64,000 bases of DNA from Microbacterium mitrae (GTDB lineage Bacteria; Actinomycetota; Actinomycetes; Actinomycetales; Microbacteriaceae), in assembly GCF_008017445.1 (NCBI RefSeq), contig NZ_VRSW01000003.1, forward strand, positions 219,367-283,366. Reading direction: 5' to 3'. Under the pieces are notes generated by a model. That model did no database searches. It was not told where the DNA came from and saw only the letters and a list, made by a program, of their open reading frames with translations. Positions 51,032-60,295 of this stretch are shown one piece after another (the stretch's first letter is position 1; each line of letters opens with the position of its first letter). The position numbers and the translations under genes were made by a program.

Positions 51032-51930
51032 ACGCGGAAATTGTTGTCATCGGTGATGCCCTCATTGACGAATTGCGCGATGAGCATGGCGTGCGGGAAT
51101 TCGTGGGCGGCGCCGCACTCAACGTTGCCGTTGGGCTGTCACGCTTGGGGCATGCGGTCGCCTTGATCGCGATGGTTGGTGATGACGCCGACGGCGACCG
51201 GGTGCGCACCTATTTGTCGACCTTCGGGGTCACGCTGATCGCAACCCCGTCTCGCCTCGGTACGGCGCGCGCGGTGAGCGAGCGGCGTGACGGTGAGCCG
51301 ACCTACGTTTTCAATAGCGCCTCACGCAATCGTTCGATTGTGTTTGGCGATGCAGAGCGCGAGGCGATCGCCGCCGCGCGCGGCGTGGTGGTGAGCTGTA
51401 TGGCACTCGACGACGCGGCGCAGGTAGCCGGCCTCAGCGCCGCACTGCGTGGTTCCGGCGCACGCCTCTTTATCGACCCCAACCCGCGCGCCGGCATGAT
51501 GCGCGACCTGGCGGCGTTTATTTCCGGGTTTGAAGCGCTGGTGCCGCGTGCGTACCTGGTGAAGATCGGCGATGACGACACCGAGCTGTTGTATGAGTCA
51601 ACCGTGGAACCAGTGCGCGGCTGGTTGCGCGAGCGCGGAGTACCCGTGGTGGTTTCAACCCGCGGGCGAGGTGGTGCGCGTGTGGATACCGATTCGGGAG
51701 TCGTGGAGTGTGGCATCGCTGCGATGCCCGGCCCCGTGATCGACACCATGGGCGCGGGGGACTCCGTGCTGTCTGCGATGGTGTCGTGGGCGCTCGGTAG
51801 CGACGCGGACGACTGGGCTGCTGGCTTGCAGCGCGCGATGGATATCGCCGCAGCGACCGTGCGACACGAGGGGGCTCTGCTGCAAATTCCGGCGCAACCG
51901 GGAGAAAACTACGACCACATCGGCACCTAG
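51028..51930 (+). CDS. PfkB-family carbohydrate kinase
   Basis: 300 residues. GGAALNVAVGLSRLG near the N-terminus and DTMGAGDSVLSAM (catalytic Asp) at the C-terminus are the two PfkB signatures; IDPNPRAGMM precedes the ATP region. Resembles fructokinase/ribokinase-type enzymes. Coupled by ATGA to the FBP gene. Confidence 0.92.
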   Translation: MNAEIVVIGDALIDELRDEHGVREFVGGAALNVAVGLSRLGHAVALIAMVGDDADGDRVRTYLSTFGVTLIATPSRLGTARAVSERRDGEPTYVFNSASRNRSIVFGDAEREAIAAARGVVVSCMALDDAAQVAGLSAALRGSGARLFIDPNPRAGMMRDLAAFISGFEALVPRAYLVKIGDDDTELLYESTVEPVRGWLRERGVPVVVSTRGRGGARVDTDSGVVECGIAAMPGPVIDTMGAGDSVLSAMVSWALGSDADDWAAGLQRAMDIAAATVRHEGALLQIPAQPGENYDHIGT

Positions 51931-52073
51931 ATTGTGGCGCGTTTTGGGCGGCGAGAGCGCGCTCGCGGCTGACACTCGCGGGCAACACTTTCGATTTTTA
52001 CCTACGGCCTTCGCAGGGTAGTATCAATAATCGCGCCTCCGGTCGGCTGTACAAGTCGGACGGGGATGCACCT

Positions 52074-52158
52074 GGCAAGTTACCCAAGCGGCCAAAGGGA
52101 GCTGACTGTAAATCAGCCTGCATTGCATTCGGGGGTTCGAATCCCTCACTTGCCACCA
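52074..52158 (+). tRNA. tRNA-Tyr (anticodon GTA)
   Basis: 85 nt including encoded CCA. Acceptor GGCAAGT/ACTTGCC, anticodon stem GCTGA/TCAGC with loop CTGTAAA, a long variable arm as in class II tRNAs, T-arm GGGGGTTCGAATCCCT. Confidence 0.96.
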
Positions 52159-52161
52159 GAC

Positions 52162-52191
52162 GAAAGCCTCGGATTTTCCGAGGCTTTCGGC
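52162..52191 (+). terminator. tRNA-Tyr terminator
   Basis: 12-bp stem GAAAGCCTCGGA/TCCGAGGCTTTC with a TTT loop; GGCGTTTG follows. Confidence 0.82.
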
Positions 52192-52315
52192 GTTTGCGGC
52201 CACGTGGTTCCGGGGCGGCGGCGCGGGGCCCCTGTATTACGGCCATCGGCGCTGTGCTGAGCCATGGTTCCGACTCTCGGGGGCGTCGTCGCGCCGCATT
52301 TTGCAGGCAGAACAT

Positions 52316-52375
52316 CATTTTGTCGTCGGAAATTGCACGATTGGGCCCCGCAGAACCAAAAGCGCCGACAAAATG
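52316..52375. repeat. palindromic element behind tRNA-Tyr
   Basis: CATTTTGTCG (52316-52325) and its inverse CGACAAAATG (52366-52375) are separated by 40 bp with GGGCCCC in the middle. The layout recalls the units at 11640-12116. The rest of 52192-52500 has GGTTCC motifs but no gene. Confidence 0.6.
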
Positions 52376-52506
52376 ACGGAACCAAGATCGTCGCGGTGGG
52401 GTATTGGCCACGCCCTTTACACAGTTGCCTGGGCGTCGCCACAAATCAGGCTGAGAACTGGCTCCGTATGCTTAGTGAGGCACATATGGATCTAGGGGGC
52501 CAAAAC

Positions 52507-54621
52507 ATGACATCGTCAACGGAGCCAGAAGATACCAAGCGCGCGCGCACCGACGCCGCGAAACGCATCACCACCACACGCGCCGACGCCGCGCAACAAG
52601 CCGACGCCGCGCGGCAACATGACGCCGAAAAGCGGAAAGAGGCGGCGAAGCGAAAAGACGCTGCAAAGCGAATCTTTCGTGAGGTCAACACGCCCTACGG
52701 CGTGCACCCCGCACTGATTCCGGGAATCGGCGTCGACGACACTGGGCGCAAGTTCAGCACCAACTGGTGGGTATTCGTGCTCACGGCCGCTTTCGCGGTG
52801 GGATTTGTGACGTGGGGTCTGGTTGACACCGTCGGCATGGGCACCTTCGCCCGCACTGCACTCGACGGCGTTTCGACCGGCTTCGGATGGCTGTTCTCGC
52901 TGCTGACCATCGTCGTGTTCTTCTTCATGCTGATCGTCTCGATCGGCCAGCGCGGTCGCATCGTGCTCGGCTCTGACGATGAAAAGCCCGAGTTCTCCAC
53001 CGTGTCGTGGGTCGCGATGCTGTTCTCCGCCGGCATGGGAATCGGCCTACTGTTCTACGGTCCGTACGAGCCGCTGGTCTACTTTCTCGACCCACCCTCG
53101 GGCATGAATGCCGACCCCGGCACCCGCGACGCGATGCTGGCCGCGATGGCGCAGACGATGTTCCACTGGGGGCCGCTGGCGTGGGCATACTACGCGCTCG
53201 TCGGCGGCGCAATTGCTTACGTCGCGTATCGCCGCGCCCGCTCGCCCCTGATCTCGTCGATCTTCGACCCGATTTTCAGCCAGAAGACGCGCGGGCCCAT
53301 CGGCGCCGTTATCGACATTTTCGCGATTATCGTCACGCTGTTCGGAACCGCGGTGTCGCTTGGCATCGGAGCGTTGCAGATCGCACGTGGCGTGGAGATT
53401 GTCGGCGGCATTGGCCCGGTCGGCAACGGCCTCATCATCGGCATCATCGCCGTACTGACGTGCGCCTTCATCCTGTCGGCGGTCTCGGGCGTCAAGCGCG
53501 GAATCCGCGTGCTGTCAAACATCAACATGCTGATGGTCGCGATTCTCGCCGCGTTCGTCTTCATCGTTGGCCCGACGTTGTTCTTGCTCAACTTCATTCC
53601 GTCGTCTGGCGTCGCTTTCTTCCACGACCTCGCCACGATGCTGCAGCGCTCGCCGGTCGACGGCCCCGAGACCGCCGAGTTCATGAAGACCTGGACAACC
53701 TACTACTGGGCCTGGTGGGTGTCGTGGACGCCGTTCGTCGGCATGTTTATTGCGAAAATCTCACGCGGACGCACCATTCGCCAGTTCACCTTTGTGGTGA
53801 TGGTGGTTCCGTCGATCGTGTGCCTCATCTGGTTCGGCATTTTCGGCGGCACCTCGATGCGCATGGAAGAAGCCGGGCTCAACATCGCCGGGGCAGAAGA
53901 CAGCCAAGACATTCTGTTCTCCGTGCTCGGCAACCTGCCGCTGCCGCTGGTGACCTCGGTCGTCGCGATGATTTCGGTCGTCATCTTCTTTGTCACCAGC
54001 GCCGATTCGGCGTCCATCGTGATGGGGCAAATGAGCCAACACGGCAAGCCGGAACCATCAAAATGGGTCACGATCACCTGGGGAATCGCGCTGGCTTCGA
54101 TCGCGACCACGCTGCTGCTCGCCGGCGGACGCGACGCCCTCACCGCCCTCCAGGCGCTCGTTACGGTGTCGGCGCTGCCGTTCACCCTGGTCATCATCGG
54201 CATCATGATCGCGTGGTGGCGCGATCTCTCCACCGACCCACTGGTGCTGCGCAACCGCTTCGCCGAAGTGGCGATCGAGCAGGGCATCAAGCGCGGCATC
54301 GAAGAGCACGGTGATGACTTCGTGTTCGAGGCGCACGCCACGGCTCCCGATGAGGGCGCTGGCGCGTGGCTCGACACCGAAAACCCCGAGCTCACCGAGT
54401 GGTACGACGACGCTCGCACCGGGCAGATCGAAGTGATTCTCGCGCAGCGCGACGCCGACGAAAAGGCCGAACAGGCGGCGCTCGAAGCGGCAGAGCCTGA
54501 GACTGTGGCGGCGCTGGAAGCGGCGGAACCACAGCTCACGGAGGGCGCGGAACCACGGCTCACGGAGGGCGCGGAACCACAGAGCTCGTCGCCCGCAGAT
54601 GGTGAGCCGCGCGGAGCATAG
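52507..54621 (+). CDS. BCCT-family betaine/choline/carnitine transporter
   Basis: 704 residues, twelve transmembrane helices. GMGIGLLFYGPYEPL is the unwound helix carrying the Gly-x-Gly sodium/substrate site and YYWAWWVSWTPFVGMFIAKI the aromatic betaine box. Na+-coupled uptake of an osmoprotectant is likely. A charged N-terminal ~55 residues (DAAKRKEAAKRKDAAKR) and an acidic C-terminal tail with 8-residue repeats LTEGAEPR/Q may act in osmosensing. ATG 52507 has AGGGGG 7 nt upstream; ATG 52486 is a possible alternative. Confidence 0.93.
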   Translation: MTSSTEPEDTKRARTDAAKRITTTRADAAQQADAARQHDAEKRKEAAKRKDAAKRIFREVNTPYGVHPALIPGIGVDDTGRKFSTNWWVFVLTAAFAVGFVTWGLVDTVGMGTFARTALDGVSTGFGWLFSLLTIVVFFFMLIVSIGQRGRIVLGSDDEKPEFSTVSWVAMLFSAGMGIGLLFYGPYEPLVYFLDPPSGMNADPGTRDAMLAAMAQTMFHWGPLAWAYYALVGGAIAYVAYRRARSPLISSIFDPIFSQKTRGPIGAVIDIFAIIVTLFGTAVSLGIGALQIARGVEIVGGIGPVGNGLIIGIIAVLTCAFILSAVSGVKRGIRVLSNINMLMVAILAAFVFIVGPTLFLLNFIPSSGVAFFHDLATMLQRSPVDGPETAEFMKTWTTYYWAWWVSWTPFVGMFIAKISRGRTIRQFTFVVMVVPSIVCLIWFGIFGGTSMRMEEAGLNIAGAEDSQDILFSVLGNLPLPLVTSVVAMISVVIFFVTSADSASIVMGQMSQHGKPEPSKWVTITWGIALASIATTLLLAGGRDALTALQALVTVSALPFTLVIIGIMIAWWRDLSTDPLVLRNRFAEVAIEQGIKRGIEEHGDDFVFEAHATAPDEGAGAWLDTENPELTEWYDDARTGQIEVILAQRDADEKAEQAALEAAEPETVAALEAAEPQLTEGAEPRLTEGAEPQSSSPADGEPRGA

Positions 54622-54640
54622 CCGCGCACCACACGTCGAA

Positions 54641-54685
54641 AACACAAAGCCTGCGTTCCACCTCGAACGCAGGCTTTGTGTTTGC
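54641..54685 (+). terminator. terminator after the BCCT transporter
   Basis: Perfect 18-bp stem (54641-54658 with 54665-54682), 6-nt loop, TTTGCTG tail. Confidence 0.9.
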
Positions 54686-54731
54686 TGAAAAGTGCGCTGT
54701 CATCTTGCACCCACCCACATCGCAAACTAAA

Positions 54732-54760
54732 TTACAAATGTAAGTCACTTACACATGTAA
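54732..54760. promoter_or_regulatory. double TetR operator
   Basis: TTACAAATGTAA (54732-54743) and TTACACATGTAA (54749-54760), each a palindrome, centres 17 bp apart, in an AT-rich island just upstream of the TetR gene. Strong candidate for autoregulation. Confidence 0.7.
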
Positions 54761-54772
54761 AGAAGGTTTGAA

Positions 54773-55345
54773 GTGGACGACCCCCGTCGCGTACGCTCCC
54801 GCGAAGTCTTGATGCGCGCCATCGCGGAGTACCTGGAGCAGGGCATCGCGCCCAGCGTCACCGATATCGTCACGCGCGCCGGCGTCAGCCGCCCCACCTT
54901 TTACCAGCACTTCGGCGACCTGCAAACGGCGTACGCCGAGACGGGTTTGGCACGCATCCAAGATGAGCTTGACTGCATCCCGACTCCCGACAATGACCGC
55001 GCCGGTGACGAACAGGTCGAGCCGACCTGGATGGCCCTGACCACTCACCTCTACACTCACCACACGTTTTATCGCACGGCGCTGCGTGAGGCGGGCTCAC
55101 GCCGGCTCAGCGAGCGCGTCATTGCATTCGTGGCAGAGCGCATCATTCGCTTCTCGCCGCTCGGTGCCCCCTATCGCGATCTGGCCCCAGGCGATGTGCC
55201 CGATCACATCCTGGTGCTCGCGGCCGGCCTGTTCGCCCTCGTCGGACGCTGGCTTGACGGTGACGACCCCACGCCGCCGGCACAAATGACGCAGCGCATC
55301 GTCGCCGTCTTTCAGTCCTTCAGCTCGCGCGCCGTCACCGACTGA
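54773..55345 (+). CDS. TetR-family regulator
   Basis: 190 residues; HTH at ~5-50 (REVLMRAIAEYLEQGIAPSVTDIVTRAGVSRPTFYQHFGD). AAGG stands 7 nt before GTG 54773. The operator pair upstream and the YhgE gene 26 bp downstream suggest it controls both. Ligand unknown. Confidence 0.92.
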   Translation: MDDPRRVRSREVLMRAIAEYLEQGIAPSVTDIVTRAGVSRPTFYQHFGDLQTAYAETGLARIQDELDCIPTPDNDRAGDEQVEPTWMALTTHLYTHHTFYRTALREAGSRRLSERVIAFVAERIIRFSPLGAPYRDLAPGDVPDHILVLAAGLFALVGRWLDGDDPTPPAQMTQRIVAVFQSFSSRAVTD

Positions 55346-55371
55346 CGCCCTCCTCCCAGAAAAGCCGACCG

Positions 55372-57801
55372 ATGTCGAAACAGAAGCGCTCCCACTCCAC
55401 CCTCATTTCTCGCCTGCGAACCGGCGTCGTTGTGGTCGCCATCGCCGCGATTCCGCTCATCTATGCGGGCGCCCTCACGTGGTCAAACCAAGACCCCACG
55501 CACAACCTCGACCAGGTTCCGGCCGCCGTCGTCAACAATGACACCCCCGCCGTCGCCGGTGACACCACCCTGCACTTGGGTGATGAGGTCACCGACGAGC
55601 TGGTCGACTCCACGGCCAAGAACAACTTCGCTTGGGTGGAATACGACGAGGCGGACGCAGCCGCAGCCCTCGAACGCGGCGATGTTCTCGCCGTGCTGAC
55701 CATCCCGGAAAACTTCTCGCAAAGCGCCGCATCCCCGGCCGAGAATGACCCGACCGAGGCATCGGTGGCGACACTGTCGATTGAGACGAACGACGGCGCC
55801 AATATGATCAGCGGCACGATTGCCAGCACGATCGCGAGCAACGTGCGCGAGAGTCTCGCCAGTGAAGTGAGCGCCGCCTACCTCGAACAGATCTACCTCG
55901 GCTTCAGCGACATTCATACCGGCATGACCGACGCTCGGGACGGCGCCGCGGACCTCGCCGACGGAACCACCAAAGCCAAGGACGGTTCTGATGCGTTGGT
56001 CGTTGGGCTGACAGATCTCGCCGATGGCACCGTGACGCTCAACAGTGGTGCCGCGTCGCTCGCCACCGGCGCCAACAGTGCGGCGACCGGCGCACAGACC
56101 CTCGCGCAGGGCCTTGCGCTGCTGTCGGTCAATGCCGAAGACCTGCCCGATCAGGCCACGCAACTCAACACCGGCGCAGGTGCGATCGCCACCGGCGCTT
56201 CCCAACTGTCTGATGGGCTTGCAACGCTGTCGAGCGGAACCACGAAAGCGGCTACGGGTGCGGCAACGGCTCGCGACAGCGCACAGTTGCTGAGCGACGG
56301 ATTGACCGCGCTCGCGGCAAAAACCCCGGGCGCTATTACCGGTGCTGAAACCCTGCAGACTGGCATCGACAACCTGGTGGCTGCATGGCCCGTGCTGACC
56401 GACGAGCAGAAGCTTGCCGCTCTCAGCACACTGAGCGCGGGCGCGGGTGACCTCGCCGACGGACTCACTGACGCCGATGCCAGCGTGCAAAAACTGGCAG
56501 CCGGCGAGGCTCTGCTGCTTGGTTCGAGCGAAGAAGGAACAGGGCTGTCGGCGCTCGCCGACGGTTTGGCAACGCTCGACACAGGCGCAAGCACGGCCGC
56601 AACATCGGCGACAACCCTCAGCACCGGCGCCACAACGTTGGCAGCGGGCACGCAGAAACTCGCCGATGCTGCCCCGACCCTTTCCTCGGCAATCGCGAGC
56701 GCGGCCACGGGCGCCAATGAGCTGTCAACAGGCCTTGGCGCGCTGTCGACCGGCGCCAACTCGCTGGCCAGCGGCACCGCAACGCTCGAGAGTGGCGCTC
56801 AAGACGCTTCGACCGGAGCGAGTGATCTCGCCAGCGGTTTGAGCGAGCTCGCCGACGGAACCACGCAGCTGCACGACGGTCTTGTCGACGGCGCAGACGA
56901 GGTTCCGACCTACACGCAAGCCGAAGCCGAAGCCCTCAGCGGCGTGACGAGCGACCCCGTCATCACCGACGCCACCCGCATGAACGAAGTTGCAGGCTAC
57001 GGCCACGGCCTCGCGCCCTACTTCTTGTCGCTCGCGCTGTGGGTTGGTGCCCTCGCGTTCTACCTGATGTTCCCCGCGATGAACAAGCGCGCCCTCGTCA
57101 CTTCGCGCACCGCATTCGGTGCCGCCGTGCGTTCGTACCTTCCGGGCGCAATCATGGCGCTGGCGCAGAGCGTGCTGGCAATTCTGATTCTGCTCGGCCC
57201 GGTCGGTATTCACGCGGTCAATCCGTGGGGGCTGTGGGGCATGGCGCTTCTCACCAGCCTGACCTTTGTTGCCATCAACCAGGCGCTCATCGCTCTCCTC
57301 GGTGCGCCCGGCAGGTTCTTCGCACTCGTGCTGATCGTGTTGCAGCTTTCGGCCGCGGGCGGCACGTACCCGATCCAGACCGCGCCGGGCTTCTTCCAGG
57401 CGATCCACAACGCGTTGCCGCTGACGCACTCGCTTGAGGCGTTCCGTTCGATGATCGCCGGGGGAGATCTGGGGGTCAGTGCCGCCATCCTCGCGCTGAG
57501 TGTCTGGTTTGTCGGCGCGATGATCGTGACGATCGTGGCCGCGTGGCTCGCGCGTCGCAACCACCGAGTGCGTTCGGCCGTCACCAGCCCCGACACCCTG
57601 GAAAGCATCGACAACGCGGGTGAAAGCGCCGACGCGCCTGTCGAGGCGCATGAGCCGGAGGGTGCCGAAGCGCAACCGAATGACGCGGACGCAACCGACA
57701 CCGTGGTTCCAACCGACACCGTGGTTCCGGAGCGGGCCGACGTTGCGGCGGAGGAACAGGTCGCGCCGCAGGGGAGTGCAGCGGCTAGCGTGGAACCATG
57801 A
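55372..57801 (+). CDS. YhgE/Pip-domain membrane protein
   Basis: 809 residues: one N-terminal helix (~15-37), PAAVVNNDTPAV and FAWVEYDEADAAAALERGDVLAVLTIPENFS of the YhgE N-terminal domain, ~330 residues of LADGT/LSTGA-type repeats (11-residue pattern, probable extracellular coiled stalk), then about six helices with a PTYP-like FQAIHNALPLTHSLEAFR segment. ABC-2-permease-like fold linked to export or phage infection in relatives. The C-terminal tail has two TVVP repeats from the GGTTCC motif. Confidence 0.9.
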   Translation: MSKQKRSHSTLISRLRTGVVVVAIAAIPLIYAGALTWSNQDPTHNLDQVPAAVVNNDTPAVAGDTTLHLGDEVTDELVDSTAKNNFAWVEYDEADAAAALERGDVLAVLTIPENFSQSAASPAENDPTEASVATLSIETNDGANMISGTIASTIASNVRESLASEVSAAYLEQIYLGFSDIHTGMTDARDGAADLADGTTKAKDGSDALVVGLTDLADGTVTLNSGAASLATGANSAATGAQTLAQGLALLSVNAEDLPDQATQLNTGAGAIATGASQLSDGLATLSSGTTKAATGAATARDSAQLLSDGLTALAAKTPGAITGAETLQTGIDNLVAAWPVLTDEQKLAALSTLSAGAGDLADGLTDADASVQKLAAGEALLLGSSEEGTGLSALADGLATLDTGASTAATSATTLSTGATTLAAGTQKLADAAPTLSSAIASAATGANELSTGLGALSTGANSLASGTATLESGAQDASTGASDLASGLSELADGTTQLHDGLVDGADEVPTYTQAEAEALSGVTSDPVITDATRMNEVAGYGHGLAPYFLSLALWVGALAFYLMFPAMNKRALVTSRTAFGAAVRSYLPGAIMALAQSVLAILILLGPVGIHAVNPWGLWGMALLTSLTFVAINQALIALLGAPGRFFALVLIVLQLSAAGGTYPIQTAPGFFQAIHNALPLTHSLEAFRSMIAGGDLGVSAAILALSVWFVGAMIVTIVAAWLARRNHRVRSAVTSPDTLESIDNAGESADAPVEAHEPEGAEAQPNDADATDTVVPTDTVVPERADVAAEEQVAPQGSAAASVEP
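57786..57791 (+). promoter_or_regulatory. -10 box TAGCGT inside the yhgE 3' end
   Basis: TAGCGT, then GGAACC, then ATG 57798. Allows independent leaderless expression of the phosphatase gene although it overlaps yhgE by 4 bp. Confidence 0.4.
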
Positions 57802-58586
57802 CTTCTGACGCTGAGCTGCTTGCCCTCGCCGTAGACATTGCGCAAGAAGCCGCGGCGTTGGCGGCTCGGCGGCGATCGGAAGGCGTGGCGGTGGCTGCGA
57901 GCAAATCGAGCCTCGCGGATATCGTGACCGAAGCCGACCGCGAGGTCGAAGATCTGATTCGATCGCGGCTCGCGGCCGAGCGCCCTGGCGACGGCTTCAT
58001 GGGGGAAGAGTCTGGCGATGCCAGCGGAACCACGGGCGTCACGTGGGTGGTGGACCCGATTGACGGCACCGTTAACTACTCGTTTGGCATTCCGTCGTAT
58101 GCGGTGAGTATCGCCGCGGTGACCGGTGGTGCGGCCCTGGAATCGTGGACGGCACGTGCCGGAGTGGTGGCAGCGCCCGCGCTGGGCGAAACGTTCACCG
58201 CATCGCGCGGCGGCGGCGCGTGGCTCGGCCCGCGGCGTCTCGCCGTGTCAACCTCGTGGCCAGCAGGCGCGTTGCTTGCCTCGGGTTTCGGGTACGACCC
58301 GGCGACGCACGAGGGAGACCTTGCGAACGTTGCTCGGGTCATGCCGATGGCGCGTGATTTGCGGCGGATGGGCGCAGCCTCTCTCGACTTGGCGTTTGTG
58401 GCGGCGGGCCGCCTCGACGGATATTTCGAGCGCGGCCTCAAGCCGTGGGACTACGCTGCCGGCGCTTTGCTCGTGACCGAGGCCGGGGGAGTGGTGCAGC
58501 GCACGATGCTCGATACCGAGCGGCCGATGTGTGTAGCGGGTACAAAAGAACTCGTGCGTGAAATTCTTGAACGGGTCGATTCCTAA
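57798..58586 (+). CDS. inositol monophosphatase-family protein
   Basis: 262 residues. Metal-site motifs GEESG, WVVDPIDGTVNYSFGIP and KPWDYAAGALLVTEAGG are all intact, so the Mg-dependent phosphatase should be active. Could act on inositol-1-phosphate or, as in other actinobacteria, on histidinol phosphate or a nucleotide. Confidence 0.93.
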   Translation: MTSDAELLALAVDIAQEAAALAARRRSEGVAVAASKSSLADIVTEADREVEDLIRSRLAAERPGDGFMGEESGDASGTTGVTWVVDPIDGTVNYSFGIPSYAVSIAAVTGGAALESWTARAGVVAAPALGETFTASRGGGAWLGPRRLAVSTSWPAGALLASGFGYDPATHEGDLANVARVMPMARDLRRMGAASLDLAFVAAGRLDGYFERGLKPWDYAAGALLVTEAGGVVQRTMLDTERPMCVAGTKELVREILERVDS

Positions 58587-58720
58587 CAAAATCGGGCGTT
58601 GCCATAGAGTTCTCAGGCGCTCGCATGTAGTGTTTATCTATTCGTTACTTTCTCGTCTGAGAGAGTGCAAGTCCCCCATCGCCATCCCCCGAGTGGCGAA
58701 AACCCGAAAGTCCTCCCCGT

Positions 58721-60010
58721 TTGACGAATGAAGCTGAGCGCGCGACTGCATCGCGCGCACATGATGGCGCACGGCCATCAGAGGCTTTAGCTTCCCCTCT
58801 GACTCGTCGTGCCATGCGCGCTTTGGCGACCGCAGCCGTCGTTGGCGAAGCCGCGACAGAGCTCGGCAACGTGAGCGACGCATCGTCCTCCAACGCGAAC
58901 TCCGCTCCGCTGGTTCCGGCGCCCACCCGCCGCTCCCGCTCGTCGGTTGCACGTGCGAATACCGCAGCAACCGCAGCCGTGGTTCCGCCCGTTGCCGTTG
59001 CCGACGAAGCGCCCGCCGCTTCGGCCCCCGAGGTCGCATCTCCCGAGGTATCGGTTGAGGTGCCTGCCGTCGAGGTTTTGGCCGAAACGCCGGCCGCAAC
59101 GACCACATCGACAGGCGCGGCATTCGGTCTGGACGGCGCAGCCGCAGAGTCGGCTGCCGAGTCACACTCGGACGCGTTTGAACACGCCGCGCGACTGTTT
59201 GCGTTTAGCGACGAGGTTGCCATCACTGACGTGGTTGAAAAGCCAAGCACAGTGCCGGCCGCAGAAGACCCGCTCAGCGAAGTGCGTGGTTCCGCGCCCC
59301 GCACCGCACGCTCCAACTTCCGCAAAATCGCGACGGCCGGATTCTCCGTCAGCGTCATGGGCATCATCGGCGCGTTTGTGTTCTCGATGAGCATGCCATT
59401 CATGGGGGCGAGCGCGACTGTGCAAGAGACCGTTGCCGCGTCGGCAACGCCCATCGAAGAGTCTGAGATTCAAGCTTTCGTCGCCTCGAGCGATGTGCAG
59501 AACGCGGCCGTTGATCGCGAGAGCGAATACGCTCCGGTGACCGCCGCGCAGATTGCCGAAGAGACGGGTATTAGCTACTCGTCAAACGTGTTCACCAACG
59601 ACCGCACGGCTGCGATTCAGTGGCCGTTCGCGGTCGGTGTTGACATGTCGTACGGATACGGCATGCGTGATGGCCGACTGCACGAAGGAATCGACTTCAC
59701 ACCCGGCGCTGGCGCACCTATTCAGGCCATCGCCGACGGTGTCGTTCGTATTGCTACCGAAAATGGTGGCAACTACGGCGTGACCGTTTACGTTGATCAC
59801 GTGATCGACGGTGAAGTCATCACGAGCCACTACTCGCACATGCAGTACGGCTCACTTGCCGTTGTCGAAGGACAAGAAGTCAAGGTCGGAGACCCAATCG
59901 GTCTCACCGGCAACACCGGTCGTTCTTTTGGCGCCCACTTGCACTTCGAGCTCATCGTCAACGGTGCCACCATCGACCCGATGCCGTGGCTCAAGGAGCA
60001 CGCTGGGTAG
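58721..60010 (+). CDS. M23 peptidase (LysM-free, membrane-anchored)
   Basis: 429 residues: a long disordered Ala/Pro/Val-rich cytoplasmic part (to ~200), one transmembrane helix (~203-225, ATAGFSVSVMGIIGAFVFSM), a linker, then the M23/LytM domain with LHEGIDFTPGAG (zinc His and Asp), YSHM and HLHFEL. Zinc endopeptidase of peptidoglycan or an activator of hydrolases. Start uncertain: TTG 58721 is the only plausible codon after the upstream stop, with poor ribosome site. Confidence 0.88.
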   Translation: MTNEAERATASRAHDGARPSEALASPLTRRAMRALATAAVVGEAATELGNVSDASSSNANSAPLVPAPTRRSRSSVARANTAATAAVVPPVAVADEAPAASAPEVASPEVSVEVPAVEVLAETPAATTTSTGAAFGLDGAAAESAAESHSDAFEHAARLFAFSDEVAITDVVEKPSTVPAAEDPLSEVRGSAPRTARSNFRKIATAGFSVSVMGIIGAFVFSMSMPFMGASATVQETVAASATPIEESEIQAFVASSDVQNAAVDRESEYAPVTAAQIAEETGISYSSNVFTNDRTAAIQWPFAVGVDMSYGYGMRDGRLHEGIDFTPGAGAPIQAIADGVVRIATENGGNYGVTVYVDHVIDGEVITSHYSHMQYGSLAVVEGQEVKVGDPIGLTGNTGRSFGAHLHFELIVNGATIDPMPWLKEHAG

Positions 60011-60070
60011 TGGTCAAAACCACTCAAAAGTGATGCTACGATTTTCTAGTTGCCTGAATCGCTCAGGTAC

Positions 60071-60142
60071 GCCCCGATAGCTCAGTGGCAGAGCACTTCC
60101 ATGGTAAGGAAGGGGTCGTCAGTTCAATCCTGACTCGGGGCT
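60071..60142 (+). tRNA. tRNA-Thr (anticodon GGT)
   Basis: 72 nt; acceptor GCCCCGA/TCGGGGC, anticodon stem CTTCC/GGAAG with loop ATGGTAA, T-arm with GTTCAATCC. No encoded CCA. Confidence 0.95.
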
Positions 60143-60164
60143 CAGCCATCTTCTGGATGACTGT

Positions 60165-60241
60165 GGCAGGGTAGCTCAGCTGGTTAGAGCGCACGACTCA
60201 TAATCGTGAGGTCGCGGGTTCAAGCCCCGCTCCTGCTACCA
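60165..60241 (+). tRNA. tRNA-Met (anticodon CAT)
   Basis: 77 nt with encoded CCA; acceptor GGCAGGG/TCCTGCT with G-U at both ends, anticodon stem CACGA/TCGTG with loop CTCATAA. Absence of the three G-C pairs of initiators in the anticodon stem suggests elongator type. Confidence 0.93.
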
Positions 60242-60245
60242 AATA

Positions 60246-60276
60246 AAGCCCCCGGATCCCCGGGGGCTTTTGCTTT
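60246..60276 (+). terminator. terminator of the tRNA-Thr/Met unit
   Basis: Stem AAGCCCCCGG/CCGGGGGCTT, ATCC loop, TTGCTTTTG tail. Confidence 0.88.
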
Positions 60277-60295
60277 TGCCTTAAGCCCTCTGATC

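Noticed and set aside
58620..58720. Riboswitch upstream of the M23 peptidase
   Set aside because: Short spacer with no extended pairing or known consensus.
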